DNA of 14,508 nt from GCA-002712045 sp028112705 (GTDB lineage Bacteria; Pseudomonadota; Alphaproteobacteria; Rhodobacterales; Rhodobacteraceae). Where the stretch lies: positions 1 to 14,508 of the forward strand of contig JAOGYN010000025.1 of assembly GCA_028112705.1 (NCBI GenBank). Reading direction: 5' to 3'. The position numbers and the translations under genes were made by a program. Each line of letters starts with the position of its first letter. Positions within the stretch are counted from its first letter, which is position 1. This document shows positions 1-9,800 of this stretch, piece after piece. The notes below the pieces were generated by a model, which saw only the letters and a list, made by a program, of their open reading frames with translations, was not told the origin of the DNA and made no database searches.

Positions 1-92
1 AGCAGATACGTTTATTTAATAGTGATAAGTGACGTTTAACTATATGAAAACATTTGTTTTTATATTTAGTATATTATTTGGGGGACTTCAAA
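1..92. other. 5' leader of the giant RTX gene; possible tail of an upstream gene
   Basis: This short AT-rich stretch precedes the giant gene. All three forward frames are open from the window edge for a few codons and stop at 17-19 (TAA), 30-32 (TGA) and 37-39 (TAA), so the last codons of an upstream gene could lie here but cannot be identified. I see no convincing -35/-10 pair, no operator palindrome and no terminator hairpin. The promoter is probably further upstream, outside the window, or not recognisable by eye. Confidence 0.4.
80..85 (+). promoter_or_regulatory. Ribosome binding site that sets the start of the giant RTX gene
   Basis: The purine run GGGGGA lies 7 bases before ATG 93 and 10 bases before the adjacent ATG 96. 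This favours ATG 93. The same frame is open upstream to a TTG at 54, but that extension would place this ribosome binding site inside the coding sequence, and nothing resembling a Shine-Dalgarno precedes the TTG. Confidence 0.75.
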
Positions 93-839
93 ATGATGGA
101 CGGCGACATCAAATTATTTGCAGTTAGCGATTCGAACGAAAGTTCTGGTGGCGGCTCAGGAGGGGGTTCAGACGGAGGACCTTTGATTGCTAGCGGTGGA
201 AAACTAGTTATCACAAATAAAGATGCAGCGAATCCTGATTTTTTGCCTTCAGTGCAGATTACACGAGAAGATATTAAAGAAATTGAATTTTATGCTCCTG
301 AGATGATTAGGGGGATAGAGGATGCAAAAGGTAATATTCGATTAGACTTTGAAGGCACCAGTGCAGAAACCCCAGGTTCTTTTTCAGTCGACGCCGGCTT
401 TGTTGGGGCATTTGGTAAGACAACTTCAAGTGGCAATAAGGTGGCAACCATTAAGGCCACTGAAACGGGTACTGAAAGTGTTGTGAATTTACTCGCCTAT
501 TCGGATGGGGACGTTACTTGGAAAAAAGCAAGTTTAGCTGCGAGTGATTACAAGGCTCCAAAAGAGGGTGATTGGGATCTATATGTGGCTCATTGGGCAC
601 CAGACGGGGATGCCAACTCTGCAGATAGTATTGAGGTGGCTGTACTTGTTGAAAGGTCGCTTACAACAAATATTAATACTGCTGTTAATTCGTCTATGAG
701 TGTAGCCGGAACATTTTTTGATTTTTTCGGTATGGAAGAGCCAGAAGATGGCGGTGGCAATATTGGTGGAGGGCAATCAGATACAGTAACTGAAGGTGTA
801 GTTTTAGATAAGAGTGATCAAACAGATGATTTTGTGTTA
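93..839 (+). other. Unrecognised N-terminal region with Gly/Ser linker (residues 1-249)
   Basis: The first 16 or so residues (MMDGDIKLFAV...) are followed by a Gly/Ser-rich linker at about residues 17-30. A mixed region of roughly 200 residues follows, with predicted strand character and several Trp residues (such as the DWDLY and AHWAP segments). It ends in a short hydrophobic aromatic stretch (FFDFFG) and a second Gly/acid-rich linker before the first RTX repeat. It contains no RTX nonapeptide, signal peptide or enzyme motif. In large type I-secreted proteins the N-terminus can hold a retention or functional domain; whether this one does is inference. I do not recognise the family. Confidence 0.55.
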
Positions 840-3800
840 TCTGGAAGTGCTGGTGATAACGAGATGATCGGGGGCGCTGGTTCGGACTATGCAGATGGTG
901 GTGAGGGCGCAGACACACTTGATGGTGGTGCTGGTTCTGACATTGTTAAAGGTGGCGCTGGTAACGACATTATTGATGGGGGAGCAAACGGAACTGAAAC
1001 CTTTTTAGATGGCGAAGGAAATACTCAGCAAAATTCAATCTGGTCATGGGGTGATAGAGCTATTTATGACGGTAAGGCGAGTGATTATACAATTACATCA
1101 ACTGGCCCAGGGTCTTTTACTGTTACTGATACTAACACTGCCGACGGTGATGATGGAACTGATACCCTGACAGGCATTGAGATTTTACAATTTAGTGACA
1201 AAGAAAAATTACTAGTGGCTGAAACGGGTTCTTTCAGCTTTACTGATCACTACACTGGGCAAACAGTAAGTGAAGATTGGGCTGAGGGAACTGATTTTGC
1301 TGATCTAATCGCTCCGTCAGAGGCAGGTAGATCGTTCTTACGTGGTGGCGCTGGAAATGATATTATTATTGGTGACCCTGCAATTGGTGGTGGCCAGGAT
1401 CATATTGCTGGTGAGGCTGGTAACGATTTTATTGATGGTGCTGGGCGCGGAACGAGTGCGATGCCTTGGGAAAATGATAATGTCGCGGAATATGAAGCTC
1501 CAAGTCGAAGCTTTAAATGGGAATTAGAGACAGCAAATTCTCTTGGTTTAACGGCTGGTATTACAAAAATTATATATGCGGGTGCCGGTGCGACGCAATT
1601 AGATGGTCTTGCGACTGCTCTTGGTATGGATATTTCAACGCGCTTCGTTGCAGATCAAGAGTACTGGGTTATTTCTGATATAAATGGTGATGCGGGGCTT
1701 GGAACAGATATTATAACAAATATTGATGAGCTGTACTTTAATGACGCGAATGTTCGCCTCTCGGTCTTTAAAGATCCTTGGGGTGGTTTTATCGAGGGAA
1801 CTGATTTTGCGGATACCATTGTTGGTGAAGGTGTAAGTGAATTTATCGAGGCTGGAAGCGGTGATGATCGGGTCTTTGGTGGTGCCGGCTCTGATGACGC
1901 AGAATTAGGCCGCGGTAATGACTTCTTTGATGGTGGTGCAGACGCTGAAGATTTTGACACTGAAGCATACATGACAAATTTAGGGGGTAACTTTGGAACC
2001 TTTGATGCTGAGCAATTCTTTGGCGATAAATTTGCTATCACCGGCGGTGACGGTGGCGGTGGATCAAGTATTGTAATTGTTTCGCCTGGTACACTTAATT
2101 ATCCGACGTTTGATCCAGGTGCTCCAGTGTCTATTTCCTCGTGGACGGGTTTGTTCCTTGGAGAGGAGCAGACGTTTGAAATGAGGGTCTATGACGTAAA
2201 TGTAGATGGCGTTGATTTACCAATGATGATTATTCAAGGCATGAGTGGCTATGGAATACCAGATGATACACTCGTTCAAGTAGAAGATCTTGGTGGTACT
2301 TATGATTTTATGCCTGGTATGAGTCCTGCAGATTTCTCTAGTTCAGAAGATACCGGTGCTATGATGGACATGGCTATAGAAGTTGGAGCTGCTCAAGTGC
2401 GTGGTGATACGGTATTTTATGATGGTGACTTTGATCGCTATACCGTCACTTCGTATAAGGGAGACGATTCAGCTGATACATCTTCAGCCCTTTATACCAT
2501 ATTGACAGATAGCTTTTCTGACGTTGATATTAGTGCCTGGACTAATGATGATACGGTCGTTGTTGTGCAAGATACCAATAGCGGATCTAAAAGTTTTGGA
2601 ACCGACGTCTTAATTAATGCTGAGCGTATTCAATTTGATGATCAGGAATATCTTTTAAGTGTCCAAACCAATGTAAATTCTTGGACTGAATATCGCTGGA
2701 ATCCAAATACGTATCAAGACGAAGAAGTCACAATGGGTGACGCAAATTGGCGAGGTACATTTGCTGATGATACAATAAATTCTTCGTCTCTTTTATTGTC
2801 TGGTAGTGCTACAGCGCCTGATACAGACAGAATGGATGGTCAGGCTGGAGATGATATTTTAATATCAGGTGCGGGTGGTGATCGACTTATTGGTGGTATT
2901 GGTAATGACATTCTTGATGGTGGCGCCAACGGAACGACTGGCGATAGCTGGCGTGATAGCGATGTTGCTGAATATTCGGGTAGCATTGATCGTTTCACAT
3001 TAGAAAAAGTTATATTTGAAGGGAAAAACCTTAATATTTCTGATGATCAAGGTAACGGCGTATTTGTTCTTAAGGCGGTTACAAAAGGTGATAATATAAT
3101 TGGCCAGATTTCCAAAGTTGGAAGCACTGATGTGCTTTACCAAGTTGATAAGGGCGAAACCTTTATTGTTGTTAAAGATAGCCTGCCGTTAGCTTACGGC
3201 GGTGTTGGAACAGACATTCTTCTTGGAATGGAAAAGGCTCAGTTTGGTTTTGACTGGGAGGGCGAGGTAGAGTTCCAAGTAAATTACCAAGTCAACAGTT
3301 GGGGTGCTGATGAAGGAGAAGTTCGAGGTGAAGGTACAATATTTAATGATGTTATTGATTTAAGAGCGGGTAAAGCTTCAGACAATACTGGTGGTTATGG
3401 CGGATTTGATGACTTTAATGATGGTGCTGATATTTGGGATGGTGATGCGTTCTTCACAGGTGCAGATGCCGTTCAAGGGTTTGATATTTGGAACTGGCAG
3501 CCTAAAGTGAATGATACAGCCTTAACATTTACGAACCTAAGAGATTTTGCCGATGCAAGCGATATGGATTATGGTTCTGATGTTTCAATAAGTATTTATA
3601 AAATTGTGGATGGCACAACTGACAGATGGATTGCTTACGATACTGAAAATGAATGGGTTTTAGAGGAAGTTAAAGAGACCTCTACAAGTGGTGTATGGAA
3701 AATCCATTACGATGGAGCAGCCGACGGCGCTGTATTTGAGGTTCAGGATGATGCATGGAATTGGCAACCAAGTGAGAGTGATACTGCAGTCGCAACAGCT

Positions 3801-6800
3801 GTAAATGTCGCTTACGATGATGGTTTTGTAGATACAGAAGTGAAGTTGGATATTTATTTGCGTGGTACTGATGAATACGTAGCTTACAACTCAGAATTTA
3901 ATTATGTTTGGGATATTGTAACGGGAAATGTGACTGATGGGTGGACCTTTAAGCCATATGAAGCATTTGAAACATCAGCAGATCAGGTTTCAGATGGGAT
4001 GTGGAGTTGGACACCAACGGAAGCGGAAAGTGCCGACCCGCATGCTACTGCTACAAAAATTGTATGGTCAGATGGTGGCTCAGAGTCTTTTGATATGGAG
4101 GGTTCTTTTGCGATTCATGAGTATGAAGCTGGAAAGTTTTTAGCCTATGACACGGAATGGAACTTTGTTTCTGATGCAGTTAAACTTGTAGGATCTGACT
4201 GGATCATTGATTATGGTGACCATGCTCAAGCTTCAGAAAGAATGGAGTCTTCTGATCCGCCTGCTGCACGTATTCACAATAGCTGGATTGAGGGTGGACG
4301 TGGAAATGATATTATTATGGCTGGTCAGGGTCGCGATGAAATTACAGGTGGTGCGGGTGATGACTTTATTGATGGTGGTTCTGAAAGTGATTTCCTTGCA
4401 AGCTTTGTTGGGACAACTGCCTTACTTGAAAATAAACAGCTAACAGATCCAGATACGGGTCGTTCTGGAGTTTATTCAGTTTATCAGGATACTTCCGATT
4501 CTAATGTAAAATGGGCTTGGGATGGAAACCAATCTACACCGTCTTATTTTAAAGTGACTGTGGATGGTTCAAATGTATCACAGCTTCAGGAAACAGTTAA
4601 TGCCGACTTTTATAACGATCGATGGTCAACTTATGACCGTGCGCATTTTTCTGGAGATCAAATCAGGTACGATGTTTCAGAAGTTTACTTAAAGATTTCA
4701 TCTGGCCGTCCAGAATTAACTGCTGCAGGCGCATACCAAGAACTTTCGACAACAGAGTATAATGCCCTCAGTTCAGGAAAAACAGACTACCAGCTTGTTG
4801 TAAAGGTTGTGGACGCCTTGCCAGCTGCTGCGGGTGGAGATGGAACAGATTACCTTATAAATGTAGAAGAAGCACAATTTTATGATGGCCAAGAACAGCT
4901 GGAAGTTGATACCTTTAGTTGGGCATATGACTCGATGGTACACGTTAACGATGGTATGTCTGAAGCAGAGATTGCGAGCGCTACTATCGTTTCTGGAGGG
5001 GCTAATGTTAACAAAATTAGCTATGCTGGAGATCATGGTGATGGCTTTAATCTCTGGGGCGGTGAAGACACAACTTGGAATGTTGTTGAGTATACTGGAG
5101 ATGACACTATAGCATCTGGCGCTTATGCTCTCGTACAGGTCTATTCAGATTCTTATGGAAGTTGGAGTTACCAAGATAGATATGTAGTTGCGGACGTTGA
5201 TGCAAGCAATGAATATGATTGGACAGAGTATTCAGCAACATCATACGAGGGCTCTAGTCGTGGAACAATCAAGAATGATACGATAACAAGTCTTGTTAGA
5301 AATCAAAAAGACGAAATATTCGGTAAAGTTGGTGATGATTTAATAGCTGCAGGTGCCGGAACTGATCGTATTATGGGTGGTGAAGGTAATGATGTTATTT
5401 GGGGTGGAACCAATGTTGCAAGCAATAGTTGGGATTACCAAGGGGACATCGCATTTTTCTCAGGTTCAGAGGCAAGATATACTGTTATAAGAGATATTTT
5501 TGTAAAAGCATCAGTGAATGGTTTGGTTGAAAAAGACTCATCGGGTAATATCAAGTTATATTCTGACGAAGTACTTTCTGTAAGTGCAAAAGGGGTTGTT
5601 TCAGCTTCTACAGATTCCTCGACAATAATCGCTGGAGCGTCGAGTGAATATCATGCCGCAACAATTGTTATTGATAGCTTGTCCGATGCAGCTGGAGGTG
5701 ACGGTATTGATGTATTATCTGGAGTTGAAGGCCTATTGTTTGGTTTCGTAAGTTCAGGTGATCACGGTTGGTTGCCAAGTGCTAATAGTCGTGAGGGTGG
5801 CTATACTGTTTCGACCGACGCTGGTGAGAAGAGCCTTACCACCTTAGCGGTTTCGTACATGGCAGAAGATTTTGTCCATTGGGATTATAATCCAACTTCT
5901 AATCAGTGGAGTGAGGTTCAGCAGTATAAGGTGAACTACACTGGCACAAATTTTGATGATGAGATTTCCTACGATAATACTGCAAGTTTTAAATCTGAAG
6001 TGGGGTCTAGCTTTACGTCAGGTGACGTTAATAAATACACCTTTAGTGGTGGCAGTGGTGATGACCAATTTATTGGAAGCACTGCCGCTGGCGTGAAAAA
6101 TATAGCTGTCTACACTGGTGGTGAAGCAGCTTACAATATTGCTGAAATAGGTGATACAAATGTCTTTACCGTCACACATAAAATTCCTGATGCCCTTGGC
6201 GGAACAGGCGTTGATACTTTAACAAATATTGACGCTATTAAGTTTGGTGCGTACAGCGAAAGTGAAGAAATTGTTAGACTGAATGTTGAAACTGGATCGG
6301 AAGGGGGTTCGTCAAGATTTTTCAAAGGGACAATGTTTAATGATAATATTGATGATGCCTCTGGTGATTTTGCTGGTCTCTTGGGTGGCAATGATTACTT
6401 TGCGAGGTCTGGTGGTGGTACAGACAATTTTTATGCGGGTGCGGGTACGGATACTCTAGAAATGGGTGGCTTTTATAGCCGTTATGCGATCAATTATGAT
6501 GCAACCGATGGGCATTTAGAAATTGTTGACTCATTAGCAAGCAATCTTGGCGGTGATGGAACGCTTAACGTAAAAGATGTTGAATCAATACGTTTCTATA
6601 ATAATGTATTTGACCTGAGAATTGCTGGTGGTGATGCATCAGCTGCAACGAATTACAGTTTATATATGCAACATACGACCCTTGGAACGATAAAAATAGC
6701 CGAGGGAGCAACATTTGATGGTAGTGGTAATATTTTAACCGCCGGTGGCCTCAATTTGTTCGCCGTATCACAGACACCATCTGAGCATGCGCCAAGTTAT

Positions 6801-9800
6801 ACGTGGGATCAAATGCTTGGAGATTCCGTTGGAACTAACTTAAGTCCATTAGACATGAATGTGCATGTGAAGCCTTTCTTAGATGGAACAAATGGTAGTT
6901 TGTCACCTGAACAATTTGGATCAACACCTGCGACGCAAGCAACTGAACAGGCTGTAAATGTAAGCGTTACACAAACCAGAGACTTCTCATCTTTTGACGG
7001 AAGTACATCATCAGAAGGTCTTGCAGAAGTTAATGTCTATGAGGCTGAGTTCCAAGGATTTGGTAATGATGATGTCCTATACGGTGGAGCCGGGAATGAC
7101 ACGTTTATAGGTGGCCCTGGAGATGATGTCTTTAATGGTCGTGGAGAAAACCAAACTGACTGGTGGGATAGTTTCAATACAGGCGACACTGCCATGTATC
7201 TTGGCGTTCAAGCAAGATATACTATTAGTGGTCCTACCACTGATGTGGATGCTGATAGTAATGGCTATACAGATGTTCGACAATTTAAAGTAGATACAGC
7301 TGGCGATACATTATCGTACTTTACTGTAACCGATAGTTTGTCATTGGCTCAGGGCGGTGATGGCACCGATTATCTAATTGATATTGAAAAGATTAGATTT
7401 GAAGATGGAACTTACCACCTGTCCATAAGAGATGTTGGAAATAGTTGGGATACATGGACGCAACTCTTTGGGACATCTGGAGATGATGACTTCACGAGTT
7501 ACACGGACGATAGAGCAGATCCGGCAAGCAAAGAGTATAATATTAGTGGTGGCGCTGGAGATGACCTAATTATTGGTGGCGCTGAGCCAACGGGCGATAC
7601 ATACTCTTGGGGCGATAGTGCTGTCTACGAAGCTGAGGAACGAAATTTTGATATCTCAGTCGAGGAATTAACTTTTGTTGCTGACAGTGCTTCTGCAACG
7701 AGTGACTGGGATGGTGATGGCGACGTTGATAGTGCAGATACAACATTATCAGGTGTGCTAAAGGCTAAGTTTGGTGGTACAGTGATCAATCAGGTTACTG
7801 TTCAAGATTCACGTGCGGATGATGCTGGTGGGCTTGGAACAGATACTCTTTACGGTATTGAGCATATTGAATATCGAAGTGGTTTTAATGGCACGCATGT
7901 TGATCTAGCTCCAAGCTCTGATGACTGGGATGGCGATGGATATGTAGACTACTTTAGCGGAACTGCTTACGGTGATGTATTTACTGCGGACGAAGGGCGA
8001 CAAGACGTTCAGGGGCGTGCGGGAGATGACATTATTATTACTGGTGCTAGTGGTGACTACATAAATCCAGGTGAGGGTAATGACTACGTAAATAGTGGTA
8101 TCGGTGAAGCAGTTGATGCCAATGATTCATGGGCTTCACGGGATGACGTTAATTTCCACAGTGTGTCTTACGACCGTGTTGAGGTTGAAAAAGTCACTCT
8201 ATGGACGCATGACACTACTGGGCGCGCCTTAACAACATCTGATGGTAAATGGTCAATTAGTGGATACACTGGAGAAGCTGCGATTGGCTCTGACCTTTGG
8301 GAAATATTCTCAGGATCTACTCCAACTGATTATACTCAGCAAAGTGGATTTTTGGTTACAGATACATTACCGAGTTCTGAGTCAGGGTCTATCGGTACCA
8401 ACCTAATTGTTGGCGTTGACTCTATAGGTTTTTCTGATGAATATTTGGATGTTAAACCTTTTTCAGATACTTGGTCCTTTACCGATTGGTTCACAAATGA
8501 AACAATCACAGAAAGTTTCCAAAAAGGAACGCCATTTTCTGATGTTGGAACAGATTCCTTGGTTGGAGGAACGGGCTCGGATACATTAGAAGGGAAAGCT
8601 GGGGCTGACGCAATATTTGGTGGCGCGGGTGGTGATAGATTAAATGGTGGTAAAGGCAATGACGTTTTAGATGGTGGCGAAAATGGCTCCAGTGGTGATG
8701 AGTGGCGCGACAGCGATAGAGCTGAATATAACGGTATAGAAGCACGTTACAATGTCTATCAAGTTAAGGTTGATGCCTCTGCACTACGCGCCAATAAATT
8801 AAGTGATGACGCAGCGACAACGGATGTAGATGAGTCAATAGTTACAATTTATGATACAGGAAGTAAGATAACAGGCGGCACAATGGATGGTTATAATGTT
8901 TTGCAGGGTGCGCTTCCATCAGGTGTAACTGCAGCAGATTTAAGTACTGCTTACATTGTGTCAGATGCACTTGGCGCGGCTCTTGGGGGAACTGGAAATG
9001 ACCTTCTTTTAGATATTGAAACTATCCAATTCCAAGAAAGCCAGGTGGATCTTGGACTTAGAATTAGTCGTGATAACTGGGATGGAAATGATGCAAATGG
9101 TTATGACTGGGTTCAGGTAACAGGAACTGATGGAGCCGACGATATTTCAAACTGGGGCAACGGGGTCGACTTAAATGGTGATGGCGAGATAACTGATGAC
9201 ATAAATGCTGATAGTGAACTTCGTGGTAAAGGTGGCGATGATATAATCTTTGGCTTTGGCGGGGGTGATCGCATTAATGGTGGGAAAGGGAACGACTATA
9301 TAGATGGCGGAGCAGACGGGATTGCAGATGCTTATGGATGGGCGCGAAAAGACGAAGCTATTTTTGATGGACCTGCAGCAAATTATACTGTGACGCAGTA
9401 TTCAGGGACAAACAGCGATTTCCTAGAAATTGTTTCAGCAAAATTCTCGACTTTGGATACATCTGCCTGGACAGCTAGTGATAGCTTCACAGTGGTCGTT
9501 GATGATCTTCCTTCCACTATGGGTGGAACTGGAACTGATATTCTGAGAAATATAGAATTTATAAATTTCCAAGATAAGTTTGTTGCTCTGACTATGGAAG
9601 AATTTATTGATTATGATCTTGAAGGAACTGCGATCCGAGCATTTGTAGATGGCACAGATGGCAGTGATACAATCGGCTTAGCACCTGATGCAACGGTGGC
9701 TGAGGGTGCATATGACTATTCTGGCAATGATGATTTACTTGGTAACGATGGTGATGATACCATATACGGTGGTGCGGGTGGGGATTATATTACGCCGGGC

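Noticed and set aside
54..92. Extension of the giant gene upstream to TTG 54 (13 extra residues)
   Set aside because: The ribosome binding site at 80-85 would lie inside the coding sequence, the extra residues are AT-driven (FLYLVYYLG), and no Shine-Dalgarno precedes the TTG. ATG 93 is far better supported.
2400..2408. RGD tripeptide as a cell-adhesion motif
   Set aside because: It sits at the conserved D-x-V-x-Y-x-G strand motif that occurs in most units with other preceding residues, so its Asp is explained by the unit consensus and the RGD is probably fortuitous.
8336..8745. Antisense open frames rich in Pro and Ala over RTX blocks (similar ones at 1655-2041, 10466-10744 and 12422-12667)
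   Set aside because: Their Pro-rich composition is what the complement of Gly/Asp-rich RTX codons gives. They have no ribosome binding sites and track the repeats of the sense gene.
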